Shown here in pieces: positions 17,568-32,473 of a stretch of 64,000 nucleotides of DNA. The notes under the pieces were generated by a model that was not told the DNA's origin, did not search any database, and saw nothing but the letters and a program-made list of their open reading frames with translations. The translations under genes and the position numbers were made by a program. The stretch comes from Maea johnstoni (lineage: Eukaryota; Annelida; Polychaeta; Spionida; Magelonidae): positions 13,853,246-13,917,245 of the forward strand of contig OZ012695.1 in NCBI GenBank assembly GCA_963942565.1, given 5' to 3'. Numbering within the stretch: position 1 is the first letter of the stretch; every line of letters starts with the position of its first letter.

Positions 17568-19075
17568 CATTATCTCTATCTTATAGTCGTGTTATATGTG
17601 AGAACTCAAGAACATCAGCGACTTCTCAAATATTTTGTAAGGAAATAAAGGCGGCGGAGATACTTATACTCGCATTTAATAGTCATTAAGGTCTTGGAAG
17701 ATATTTTAACACTTACCATAACACTCAATCATAGATCAGCCCTTTACGTCCTTGGATTTTATAGTTTTCAGTTTCACGTGTATTGGAATTTATGGCAAAA
17801 TGTGTCCTTACGATTTGATAAAGGAATAGGAAGTTGCAGTGGAAGAGAGAACGGCGACGTTCGACTTAAAAGGTGTTGTGTAGAAGTTCGTTTTATAGCT
17901 CAGTTATGTTTCCATAGGACAGTTATGTCATCCTGTAAATGTTGAATGAGAAGCAGAGTAGCACTTTGGGAAAGAGTTCTTTTTTTACCTCCCAGGAAAA
18001 TTAGTTTTGATTGTTAAAAATCTTGTTGAGTTCTTTACATTACATTGGCATTCCTGAAGCTTAGAAAACATCTCTGATTCCTCTAGTGTTTGGGTTATAG
18101 AAGATTGGCAACTGCATTAGGACACCGCTGTCGAAGATTGCCCAAGATTTCCTTCAATATGTCAGATGTCAATGAAGTTGTGCCAGAGAGGGTTAAAATA
18201 AACTCTGATGATTTCAATTACATCTATTCCAAAGAAAAAAAAACCTCATACAGATCACGATGTTGGTGGAATATACTCCATATGGGTTGGCTAATCAACA
18301 TTCTTCTGGCCCAGCTTGTGTTTAGAGCTTTGAAAAATAATACAAACCCCTCTCGCCTATGTCAAATTCAAAACATTGTCGGGGCTTGTCAGAGACAAGA
18401 GCAAGTGTGTAATCTTAGAATAAAGTAACGACTTAATGATTGAAATACTTGCATTCAGATTCAGTTTCCTTGAACTGCATAATCTAACATTTTTCAATTT
18501 CTGTAATTTTCTTGTTGATGTTCAGAGTTGTAATATCATCCAATTTCCTGACATTATAGGAATTTCCTAAAACATAAAATACCTCTGTCCACTTCATTCC
18601 ATATTTTCCTTCCCAGTCCAAACCTCTGTCTCTAGAAGTCCCAATTTAAATCGTTTATGTTTTGTTCACGAAGAAATCTAGTCCGGAGATCGATTTGAAC
18701 AATCTTAAAGGACTCATCACTCTCTTCAAACATTTTTTGTTGTCTCCAAAAAAGGGAGTGGCGACTTCTGCATCTCTGTGCCATGGACATCTATATTCCG
18801 CTGATTTCTTTGATTTCCTTGCATTCTCTAATGCTATAAGCGAGAAGCTCTACGCACAATACAAAGATGTAGGGCAAGATCGGATGTTATCTTCTCGCTG
18901 ATAACTCGCCAATTGGGGAGCTGAAGGATAATTGGCTTCTCCGCTACTACGTATAGAACGAGATATGTTCCTGGTGTTATGCGAAACATCGCAGACACAA
19001 AGATTAGTTGACAGATTAACAGTCTGATGGTCCCTTATTCACGTGTTGTTTTAATAGAGAATTAACAAGAATTAA
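17568..19075. other. No confident feature
   Basis: Anonymous sequence. The plus-strand frame at 18090-18428 and the one at 18662-18901 have no recognisable domain. Because a Tx1 LINE scrap begins just downstream, parts of this stretch could be decayed LINE, but I cannot show it. Confidence 0.35.
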
Positions 19076-19077
19076 TT

Positions 19078-19258
19078 TGGAGCCCCAAACTTCGTATTCC
19101 TCTTGGTAAAATTACTATGATAAAAAGTTTATTAAAAGCAAAATTTGTCCATATCAAACTGTCCCTCCCTTCGCCAAAATACAAAACACTTTCAAAATAG
19201 AGAAATCATACCGAAACTTCATTTGGGGGTCAAAACCTCAAAAATGTACATGTAGGCG
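19078..19258 (+). pseudogene. Tx1/L1-type LINE ORF2 C-terminal fragment
   Basis: Plus-strand codons read PLGKITMIKSLLKAKFVHIK, then LSLPSPKYKTLSK, a stop, and TSFGGQN. This aligns with the minus-strand Tx1/L1 ORF2 at 38.1 kb (GKIIIIKSLLISKVTHILLS followed by LPSPNIETLDRL). It is a 60-codon relic of a different copy. Confidence 0.65.
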
Positions 19259-19305
19259 TGACATCTTAAATGACCCTGCAGAGTATGAAAGCTTTAATTT
19301 CCCTA

Positions 19306-19935
19306 AACTATGTGGCCAAATGAGCCCAAATTCTCCCACTTGAGAGCATATATGGGCATATATTTGTGATTCATTTTCATTTTCTCACAACTTCTGGCCA
19401 CAAAATAGCCAATGGGCTACCCAAACACGTTAAAAAACCCAAATGACCTTGATTGACCTTTGGTAACCTTGAAATGACATTAGAAAACATCATTTTCTCA
19501 GTAGGTCCCTCTTTTCAGACACATTTTCTCCTCGAAATTTAGTGAAAATGAAAAGTCTGCTCTCATACGATTTTGAGCAAGACACTATTTAAAGAATACA
19601 TTTGCAAAGAAATCGGTACAAAAATTACAAAAATGAACATTTTTTTGAAGGTCGATGCCCTACCATGTATGCCCTTTGTCAAATATAATGAGTGGGAGTA
19701 ACTTCCATTGATGTATTATGAGTTGGCGATAACTTTGACCAAATGTCAGCTATGATAAAAACACAGAGTTAAAGGTCATTTTGAGGTCATTAGAGATCCT
19801 ATCAATGTCATTTGAATTTTTCACATTTGTTATATCTCTGCAAGCTATTTGGTGGCCAGGTCTCATACAGTTTTGGTCATAAATTTCAAAGATACAGGGC
19901 CACTTGTAAATGTGGGCCCTTTTGGCCCCATAGTG
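19306..19935. mobile_element. CACTATGGGG-ended non-autonomous DNA element, copy 1
   Basis: The ends are inverted repeats related to CACTATGGGGCCAAATGGGC: left AACTATGTGGCCAAATGAGC, right GGGCCCTTTTGGCCCCATAGTG. The body matches, in reverse complement, the copy at 59144-60027 over most of its length (shared GACCTTGATTGACCTT, TGCTCTCATACGAT, AGAGTTAAAGGTCAT, AAGCTATTTGGTGGC). It carries AGGTCA direct repeats at 19773-19789. No ORF. Confidence 0.75.
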
Positions 19936-20484
19936 CAATCGTCACTTTTGATAAAGCTCTCAAGATAACATTGATCAGACGAATTTTAAACTCTGAAGAA
20001 GGTTAGAGTATTTATTTCAAGGTTCGCAAAGTTTTTATTTGGTTATAGTTTTTTGATAATACATAGTGTAGTTATGCATTTTGGAAAGACGATATTTATG
20101 CTTGCAAAATATTGTATGAAATGTATATGGTCCATTCATTGTTCTCATAAAACCTTATAGTCTACTAGCCAAAAAGGTGAACCTTGCAATGTTGATTCCT
20201 GCATGGTTTTATGTTAGAAATGCAATATAGAGATCCTCAGCTGGTTGAAACTGCCGGATGCTAATCTCCAAGTGTTGGGCAATTTTTTTTATCACCCCTA
20301 TAACCATATGGTATACTGAATCCCTCAGGTGGCCAAATTTGGTTAATTTATGGGGGTGGGGCTAAGACTTTTTATCATAACTTCAGTTATTTTGGGTCAA
20401 TTTCAACAAATAAGGCATCTACATTTGCAACTTTTCATTCCGCAAATTTTAAGACCAGCCACCTTTTGATTGGTCAACTCTGAA

Positions 20485-20519
20485 AGGTCATTTAGGGTCA
20501 ACAGAGGTCAAAAAGGTCA
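20485..20519 (+). promoter_or_regulatory. Four AGGTCA-type half-sites at 10/10/9 bp steps
   Basis: AGGTCA at 20485, GGGTCA at 20495, AGGTCA at 20505 and AGGTCA at 20514. That gives direct repeats with spacers of 4, 4 and 3. AGGTCA is the nuclear-receptor half-site and DR3/DR4 are known dimer configurations. The array sits in the element's long TIR and is partly mirrored at 25058-25072. Binding is inferred from the motif only. Confidence 0.45.
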
Positions 20520-20860
20520 CGAAGATGAAAATCGGCTAACGCCATTTGCATTTCCAAAGAAAGCAAATTTTTTCCCCAAAAATAAGTTGATATTTCTTTC
20601 AGTAAAAATGCATTTCTTGGCAAAATGGACAGTAAAGAATCATATTTTAGGTTGAAAAAAACTAAAAATTCTACAGATAAATAATTTGACGGCTTTAAAA
20701 TATGACCATGTTGCTTGATACTGAGCTGATTTAAGGCTCAGAAAACATTGTTATAGATAGTTATTCTGTATTGTATCTCAAGTTATACAAAAACTCTATA
20801 CATGCTGTATAAAAATGTGCAACATTTTAATCTGCTAATCGTTTATACCACACATGCACG

Positions 20861-21720
20861 ACATTGTAACCTGAATACATTTTTACAATGGTTGCCATGG
20901 CAACTGGCGGCCATATTGGAATTTTGAAATAAGCACTACCAAAAGCTACATTTCTGCATATTCAATCATACAGAATAGCTAGAAACAGGACCTTGGTGTC
21001 TACAAGTAGGTTTTCAGGGGTGCAGAACTTAATTCTGAAATAGCTGTTATCATCAGATGGCATTTAAATTGGATTTCAAGATCGCAACCAAGATGTTGTA
21101 CTTGAAATTAAGCTTACTACACAAGATTTGACCTCCAAAGCTATTGTTAATGAAACAAATGCATATGGAATAAAGGGATAAAGATGCTTTTAGTGAACTG
21201 GGCCTATGTTTCTTAGAATTGACACAGTTAAACACAGACTTAGTAACCACATTTAGAACATTGTAATCTGAATACATTTTTACAGTGGTTGCCATGGCAA
21301 CTGGTGGCCATATTGGAATTCAAAATGGCCACTACTGAAAGCTATATTTCTGCATATTTAAGCATCCAGATTAGCTAGAAACATGATTGTGGTGTCTATA
21401 AGTAGGTTTTCAGGGGTACAGAACCTAATTCGGCAATAAATGTTATCATCAGGGGGCATCTAAATGGGATTTCAAGATGATAACCAAGCTGCTGTACTTA
21501 AGATTAAGCTTATAACACAAAATATGACCTTCACGAGCTATTGTTAATGAAACAAATGAATGCATGTAATATTCCATTCAATAATATTAACAGTTATGTC
21601 AGCTGGCAGTGGAACAGCAAGAGTTGAAAGGGGCGCAGCATAACATAGATAGAAAATTTAAGTACACTTCTAAATTGGTTGCCATGGCAACTGGTGTTCA
21701 TATTGGAATTCAAACTGGTA
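20861..21720 (+). repeat. Two and a half tandem units of about 396 bp with RFX-like palindromes
   Basis: Blocks at 20861-21160 and 21255-21560, and a short third at about 21655-21720, share ACATTGTAATCTGAATACAT, GGCCATATTGGAATT and AAGTAGGTTTTCAGGGG. Each contains the perfect 14 bp palindrome GTTGCCATGGCAAC (20891-20904, 21288-21301, 21678-21691), which equals the textbook RFX/X-box consensus. Confidence 0.7.
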
Positions 21721-22299
21721 AAAAGATAGGGAAAAAGACCCTATTTCAGGAGTTAGTTTAACCACAACAATTATCATACGCCAATAATAATTTTAGTGCT
21801 TGGTATCAAATCTTGGTCTGGACTACATGTATCATTTGCAATGGTCAACATAGGGATAGGGATGGGTTTATAATCCTTTATTAAAGATGTAAGTCAAAAT
21901 TAATAATATCAAGAATACATTTTTTTCAAATTATTTGTGTTTTGATTTTGGAAACTATTTCTATTCTGTAGCCACCTTTCAGAAAAAAATGCCTTTCATT
22001 AATATTGTTCAACATATTGGAAATATTAACGACTTTAATCTCAAATTATATTTATTCTTATAATATTTTATTTCACAAGAAAACATCAATAGGTTTTACT
22101 CCTGGCTAAAAAATAAAACGTTCTATTCCTTGAACTCTAAATACACTCAAAAGCAACTTATTTCATTTCGTAATGTTAATGTAGTTTAAAACTACCTCAG
22201 TTCCAGCACTTCATGATTGCAAAATATTCCTTTCAGGTGAAGAAAGACCCTCGTTTTTTTAACAAAGTGTAACTACGGCATTGAGATATTTGATTCAAA

Positions 22300-24075
22300 G
22301 TCACAACTACTCTTTTCGACCTTAGTTTGACCTTAAACTTTTACACTTTCTATATTTTGCACTGACTTTAAACTTTGAACAAGATGCAAGTGCAGTATTA
22401 CAGATATTTGCTACAAAGTTATGAACACTCTATTTGACCGTTTGACCTTGGTTTGACCTGCATTATTTCCTTAAATCTCAGTAATATTTTACACTACCTT
22501 TACCTGTATGGGAAAACATGATAGGCAATTAAAAATGCATATTTCACCCAGTGAAAATGAAAGCTGGTATACCATAAGACATGAATCTGTTATGTCAACT
22601 TTCTGCTGATTCACTTATATTTGGATGCACCCATAATCAGGCGTTTTGTCATTTTGGCCCCTAAATATTCAAGATTGACCAAGACCTAAAATATTTGCAG
22701 GATAAAATATGCATTCCAGGAGAATTCAATTAGCTGCTTAATGGAAAATTCAATGACAAATTGGCTTTAATCATGAAATTGTGGTTACTTTGACCTTGAA
22801 TGGCCCCTAATATCACAACAGAATACCTTACCCTAGGTTGATTGCATGAAATGGAAAGATTGTCTCACAAGCATTTTGACACCAGACAATGCCCATACTG
22901 TTTAATGCTCACAACATTTATGACCTAAACAGTGGTCCCATACTCGCTTTTTCTCACAACTCGATCTTAAACACTTAATATATGCATGAATTGTCCAATA
23001 GCACATTCAACATACACATATTAACTTAAAACTACTTCATTTTCACAGGTAAAGGGTGAAAATGTATTGGTAAAACATGTTTAAGGTATTCTGTCTGTCA
23101 ATTATTGTGGTGACTTGGTTAGGAAATTAATTGTAATGACAAAACAGAACTACTTCAATATTTCTTCATCAAAATTTGGATTTTCTGGAGAAAAAATGAC
23201 GTTACGACCTTTATTTGACCTTCAGTTTTCCTTAAATCTCAGTTATATTTGACACTGCCTTTATAATCTTACATGACAAACACAATAGGCAAGTTTAAAG
23301 GCTTATTCTCCCCATTGAAAATAAAAGCTGACATACCATACGATATGACTCGATTTGTTATTTCAACTTTCTGTTGCTTGACTTAAATATTTGAGTGCAC
23401 CCATAATCAGACATTTTGGGCATTTTGGTCCCAGAATGTTGCAGATTGGTCCTGACTGGGTCTTGAAATGACTCAAAAATGTAATCCTTTTCAAAGATAT
23501 TTCTCACCTTAAAATATTTCCAGGATAAAGTATGTATCCCAGAAGCATTTCATAAGCTGCTAAATCAAAGACAAAATGCTTTAAATCTTGAAATTGTGGT
23601 TAATTGACCTTGAATGACCTCTTTTTTTTCTCAACAGAAAACCCTGCCCTAGGTTCGTTGCATGAAATGGAAAGATTGTCTTACAACAAACATTTTGATA
23701 CCAAACACTGCCTATAATGTTTGGTGCTCACAACTTTCATGACCTAAACAGTGGTCCCGTAACAAGCACTTTCTCAAAACTTGTCCTCAAACACTTTATT
23801 TAAGCATGGAATAGCCAAATGCCACATTCTACTCCTCCATATTGACTTAAAACTACTTTATTTTCACTGGTAAATGGTAAAAAATGTATTTTTGGACCAT
23901 ATTTGAGATTATTTATCTGTCAATTATTGTAGTAACCTGGTTTGGAAATTATATAATGGCAAAACACAACTACTTCATCGCAATCACTTCATCAAAATTC
24001 GATTTTTTTAGAGAAAAAATGGCATTTTCACCTTTATCTGACCTTCAACGACCCCTTAATTTTAGTATTATTTTA
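22300..24075 (+). repeat. Tandem duplication of a unit of about 0.8 kb inside the long-TIR element
   Basis: The order CCTTAAATCTCAGT, GACATACCAT, CACCCATAATCAGAC, GCATGAAATGGAAAGATTGT, CTGTCAATTATTGT occurs at about 22460-23110 and again at about 23225-23930. The start of a third unit (CACCTTTATCTGACCTTCAA) lies near 24030. Offsets are 760-825 bp. Divergence of roughly 20 percent suggests an old duplication. Confidence 0.65.
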
Positions 24076-25434
24076 CCATCATATTCCAGATTGAGGGGAA
24101 AATTAAACCTGACATTTTGGTGCATCATCTGCTCCCTTCCGACTTGTGAAATTTAAGATACAGTCATTTTGGTTTTCAAATTTGTATCATTTTAGGCACT
24201 TTTTGCTGTCTCCAGGTGGGCTTGGTACCCTATTTTGTACCTTAAAGCTCAAAATTGGACTTAAAACTCTAGTCAATGAACTTTCTAAAATGTTCAACAA
24301 CAAATAAAGAGCATTCCTTCAGAAAAAGTGGCTACAGAAATGAAAAACATATCTTCAAAAAAAAAACAGATGTTTAAAAATGGAAACTATAGATTATGGG
24401 AAAGTCCAAGATTCTTGATTTGGCAGCCATTTTGACCTTGAATGACCTTTATTACATCATAGGATAGAGTTAGTCATGTGTTTAGTATTTCAAAAGATAC
24501 TTCTCTTTCATACTAACATTTTGATACCAAACACTTATCCTTATGTTTGGTTTAAGCTTAAGTTTAAGTTTCGTTTGAGAGTTATGAGTGTTTTAAAGTG
24601 CCTTCACTATCCCTATACATAATATTTTGACCATCGTGGGGCCTTCTTACATATATAGGGGTATTCAACACATGACCCCATAAAAAAGATGTGCACCACT
24701 TCTGAAGTCTACATCCCCAAGTGTGGGCCTAAAACGTGATACCAACGGAAATTTTCTAACTCTCGGGTTAACCTGAATCCCAAGAATGGGTGGCTGGCTA
24801 CTGTACTATACCAATACAGCCAATTTCTACCCATTTTCACAATATTTTCATTACCTTTTTGACCTTAGTTGACCCTTAAATGACCTCTTAGCATTGATGA
24901 ATCAGAACATGTGCATTTTAAAAAAGTGCAGGCAAAAATTTTACACATTTGGATATTTCATTTATGGAAATTGGTTATGCATAACATGAAATATGATCGA
25001 AAATGTTACCAAAAACCCTCTATTTCAGGATTATATTACTGCAGGTTTTCAGCCTCGTGACCTTTTTGACCTTTGTCTACCCCAAATGACCCTTCACAAG
25101 TGACCAATCAGAATGTGGCTGGTTTTAATTCCTGCGAAATTAAAAGTTATACATGGTGATGCCTCATTTGTTGAAAATAAACCACTATAACAAGTTATGA
25201 TAAAAAATGTTACCCCTACCCCCATAATTGTGACCATCTTTTGCAATCCTGAGAGGTCATTTGCACCAAATAGTATTTAGGTTCATAAAAAAAATTGCCC
25301 AACACTTGGCAAATTGGCATCCGGCAGTTTTGTTGTTCTTAGGGTATGTACATTGCATTTCCAACATAAAACCATGCAGGAATCAACATTGCAAGGTTCA
25401 CATACTTGGCATATAGGGCTGGCTAGTAGACTAT

Positions 25435-25857
25435 TAATGTAAATATGGTACAACACAAATATATGTTAATGTTTTAATAAGGAATAGTGTGAGAAAGGTA
25501 TTAGATATGTAAACGATTTTTTCATAAATGGATCTTTTACGCCTTTGGAATACCAGCTCCAAGTGAAAGATGTTAAATGCAACTTACTAGAATATGAAAC
25601 AATTAAACGAAAATTTTATAAGATCTATGTACATTGTCAAATATATAACAGAATTGGGTCAATTTTAGATATCATGATTGACAAGATAACTTTAAAGAGG
25701 AAAGGTTGTAACAGAATAGATATAATTATATATAACAAACATCTGAAAGCCTATAATACATTGAATCAGGTTGAAATGGGATTTAATAGTGTGCACTGAA
25801 AATGTGGTAACTGTGCATAGGGCAGAAACGATTTGAACGTAGTAAATATCTCGGCAC
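25435..25857. other. No recognisable feature
   Basis: Short AT-rich spacer. An 84-codon frame at 25545-25799 has no recognisable domain. Confidence 0.4.
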
Positions 25858-25913
25858 TACAGTGCAGATGTTTAATTTCTATACCAGTAAACCTGTCGCC
25901 TGCCAGCAACTGC

Positions 25914-25944
<31 letters not shown>

Positions 25945-25960
25945 ACACACACACACACAT

Positions 25961-26042
<82 letters not shown>

Positions 26043-26206
26043 GCACGCATGTTCCTGAGTGCTTGTGAATGCAATATTTAGCCTTGTCGTCACAGGCAAG
26101 TAGTCTTTTCTCGGCCCAAGTAGCCGAGTGGCAATCAGTCATGCGGTCGTGTAAAATGCCTAGTCTGCCCGCATATTTACGGCTTAAAGTAAATGCCGTT
26201 TCTGTA
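25858..26206 (-). mobile_element. Divergent MITE-1 copy split by CA/TA microsatellite
   Basis: Starts TACAGTGCAGATGTTTAATT and ends AGTAAATGCCGTTTCTGTA in reverse orientation. The left part reaches CGCCTGCCAGCAACTGCCA at about 25914. The right part resumes near 26040 with CACAGGCAAGTAG, GAGTGGCAATCAGTCATGCG and TGTAAAATGCCTAGTCTGCC. Between them are (CA)n (25914-25958) and (TA)n (25959-26039). It is more diverged than the other copies. Confidence 0.6.
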
Positions 26207-26642
26207 GTATGCCGGGGGAACGTGTCAATAACACATGTAGTGCACTGTTGACCTGTCTGCATCTGGAGCGTACACGTGTCCTTTCACTTTGAAAACAATA
26301 TTCATCATGATATCTAATTTGAGAAATACATGAAGATGTTTGTTAAATCGAAACGGAAAATCGCCTTTCACCCACATACCTTTTTAAACATAGCTTGTCA
26401 AGATATTTCCAAAAGCATACTCCCACGAAGTGAAAGTTATTAAGTGATACTACCGCTGCACTTGAATGTACCTTGACGTTAAGACTGTGATGTTTGTAAC
26501 ACATCAAGACATCCATTGAATAGTTTAGCAGTCGTGTTCCCTTTCCTAAAAATGTTATCCAATCCATGTGGTATCGGCTTTCCAATTATAAGATGTATTT
26601 AACTTGGCTGTTGGAGTTCACCTACATGAGATCACAATCCTG

Positions 26643-26702
26643 ACAACCAGTCTAGTTAAGTGACAGGTCGATTGGTGCAGGAATTCAATGTCGTTACTGT
26701 AC
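26643..26702 (+). mobile_element. MITE-1 3' end fragment
   Basis: ACAACCAGTCTAG...GACAGGTCGATTGGTGCAGG followed by AATTCAATGTCGTTACTGTA matches the right terminus of MITE-1. The rest of the element is missing. Confidence 0.7.
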
Positions 26703-27182
26703 TAGAGCAATGAAGAACAGGTAAAAAGGACACTCGTCATAATTATCCCCAGATGCATTACAATGTGGGATTACACGTGGTCACCTGTTGATTGTTTCTG
26801 ATCCGCCCACGCCCTTTGTGTTATCCCAGGTAGAGATCCTCCACCTGCTTCTTATTCCTCACAATTACAATACGTTACCATAGCAATATCTAATCCTTAC
26901 ATCCTCCTGAACCCAACGTACTTACCTAAAATCTGAGCCCGCTTAGTCCTGCCCACTGATTCAGCACATGGGATTCTTATCCTCGTTTCAACCTGGGGTA
27001 CTCACATTATGTGTCCTCTGTAAAACCTTCTACTTTAATATGGTGATATTTAAGTAGTATTTGAAGAGGTGATGTAAATCTCACTAGGAATAATATCCCA
27101 GGATGAAATAGTTTTTAAGAATATAGCTATGCTACAATGACGTTTCCAATTGTCATCCATCAGATATATGATAGGTTTATGT
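26703..27182. other. No recognisable feature
   Basis: Anonymous sequence; nothing supportable. Confidence 0.4.
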
Positions 27183-28212
<1,030 letters not shown>

Positions 28213-28248
28213 GTAGGCTATCGGCCAAATTTTTCTAGTTTAATCACC

Positions 28249-28285
<37 letters not shown>

Positions 28286-28714
28286 ATGTTGATGGAAAAA
28301 TTGTACCTAAGGTGGATAGGGGAGTATCTGGGGCTTACCAAAATGACGGGCCCCCACTTTGGGACATGGTCAGATTTGCGTTAGGCTTGGTTAAACTGAC
28401 CACCCACAAATCAGGGAATCGGCCACCTGAAGCACACATATATGGAGGAATAATGGGATGGGGGGGGGGGGAAGCAAATTGACCATGACATTGCTAACAG
28501 TACGTTCATTAAATATCACATATTTGGTATCAAAATGTTGATCTGGAATAGAATAATATTTTTGAATACTAACACGTGACTAACTTTATCCCATGATGTA
28601 ATAAATGTCATTCAAGGTCAAAATGGCTGACAAATCAAGAATCTGGGATTTTCCCATAATCTATGGTTTCCGTTTATTAAAACTCATATTTTAGGTCTCT
28701 GGCCGATAGCCTAC
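28213..28714. mobile_element. 0.5 kb derivative of the long-TIR element
   Basis: Perfect 14 bp inverted ends: GTAGGCTATCGGCC at 28213-28226 and GGCCGATAGCCTAC at 28701-28714. The stretch 28500-28690 is the reverse complement of 24380-24540 in the 5.3 kb element (shared TAACTTTATCCCATGATGTA, GTCATTCAAGGTCAAAATGG, TTCCCATAATCTATG). It includes a 36-base C run and a 12-base G run. No ORF. Confidence 0.65.
28250..28285 (+). repeat. (C)36 homopolymer
   Basis: An uninterrupted 36-base C run, that is G36 on the minus strand. A G-rich run lies 175 bp downstream on the plus strand (28460-28471). The length is likely to vary between reads and individuals. Confidence 0.9.
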
Positions 28715-31166
<2,452 letters not shown>

Positions 31167-31388
31167 TACAGTTCCGGCATTTATTTCCTGCACTAAATAC
31201 GTAGGCAGCCTAGGCATGATACTCGGTGGCATGCCCGATTGCCACCCAGTTTTTTGGACATGGACGCAACCATCCTGACTAACCCCACAACTGAACGTAG
31301 CTTCGATTCGCAAGCTACGTGGTCCATTAAAATGTGCTTAGGTGATTTTTTACATGATATCCATGGGTGTTTAAACAACCAGGCACTG
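31167..31388 (+). mobile_element. MITE-1, 5' part, interrupted by a LINE
   Basis: Starts ACAGTTCCGGCATTTATTTC and runs through GCCCGATTGCCACCCAGTTT and CAAGCTACGTGGTCCATTAA to AACCAGGCACTG at 31388. The remainder of this copy is found after the LINE at 33411-33463. Confidence 0.8.
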
Positions 31389-31442
31389 GTTGAACTAATC
31401 ATATGGGAGAGAGTGTCTTCCTAGTGGAAAGAGAGCGAGGCA

Positions 31443-32467
31443 GTGTCCAAGTTCCAGGGTGCGTGCCGCAAGGGCCAATCTTGCGTGCACACATCCCTAT
31501 TACTCCAGGAGACTGTGGCTAGCGCCTTGGAGAGGCATAGTAAAGTGTTTGTGTCATATTTCGATGTCTCCAAGGCGTTCGACACAGTGTGGATTAATGG
31601 CCTGTTCTCTAAACTACACGACATGGGGATTGGGGGGAAGCTGTGGCGGCCTTCCATTGTACGGTGCAGGTTTTTGGCAGTTTCTCAGACTGGTACCCCA
31701 TGTCATGTGGAATTCATCAGGGCGGTGTTCTCTCGTTGATTAAGTATATTGTCTTTATTGATGAGCTTCTCGTTAGCCTGGAAAAATTGTGTTGTACAAT
31801 CTCTCGTATTCCCAGCAGCCCAGCAGGCTATGCTGATGACTTGGCGATGGCCACAATTTCTAAGCATCACACTGACATGGTAAAGCGCATTGTACACGAA
31901 TATGGTAAAAAATGGAGATTTAGGTTTAACTGTTCTGCTGTAATGGTCTTCGGTGAAGAAAGAAAAGTTAACAAGGCCAATAAGAAAGATAGGATGTTTA
32001 GACTCGGTCCGGAAGGTATTAAAGAAAAAGACAATTACGATCATGTAGGTGTTAAAATGAGTATCCTCCCTGATGACACATCACGTGTTGAAGAGAAAAT
32101 TTCAAAAGGAAGAAAAACCCTCAATGCATCATCGGGAATGGGGTTCAGAAAAAACGGGCTCAATATGGGTACGTGTAATATTATTTACTGGCAAGTAGTA
32201 ATGCCTACCGTCTCATTTGGAAGTGAAGTTTGGGTATTGTCTGAGAGAGATAAGGAATTGCTAAATTTTTTCCAGACATATGCAGGTAAAAGAAAACAAA
32301 GATTTCCGCAAAGATCCCCCAATACAAGTAGCTCATATGGCTTAGGATGGCTAAAAATAACATCCTACATCCGGGTTAAGCAACTTTTATTTGTACGTAC
32401 AATTTTAAAATTGGACCCAGAAAATGTGATAAGGAAGATTTTTGAACTAAGACTAAAGGTTTTCTGA
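31443..32467 (+). pseudogene. LINE reverse transcriptase relic
   Basis: First frame (31443-31739): LLQETVASALERHSKVFVSY then FDVSKAFDTVWINGLF, the RT block containing the first catalytic Asp. A second frame (31643-32467) continues with GIHQGGVLSLIKYIVFIDEL and AGYADDLAMAT, the YADD catalytic motif near 31830. It goes on to a thumb-like region with MPTVSFGSEVWVLSERDKEL and YGLGWLKITSYIRVKQLLFV. At least one frameshift lies near 31640-31740 and stops occur downstream, so it is not functional. No endonuclease is left because of 5' truncation. Confidence 0.8.
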
Positions 32468-32473
32468 TATAAT

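Larger units (their letters stand above)
20157..25434. mobile_element. 5.3 kb long-TIR element without coding capacity
   Basis: Outer inverted repeats start ATAGTCTACTAGCC (20157) and end GGCTAGTAGACTAT (25434). They continue inward for about 470 bp at roughly 75 percent identity. Shared words include GTGAACCTTGCAATGTTGAT, CTGCATGGTTTTATGTT, GCCGGATG, AACACTTGG and the AGGTCA block. The interior is AT-rich, has no ORF above about 90 codons, and is built of tandem blocks: one of about 400 bp from 20861 and one of about 0.8 kb from 22300. A 0.5 kb relative lies at 28213-28714. It is probably a non-autonomous DNA transposon; the superfamily is unknown. Confidence 0.7.

Noticed and set aside
18090-18428. 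Plus-strand 112-codon frame as a host gene
   Set aside because: No recognisable domain, no convincing splice sites, and neighbouring LINE debris makes a chance or relic frame likelier.
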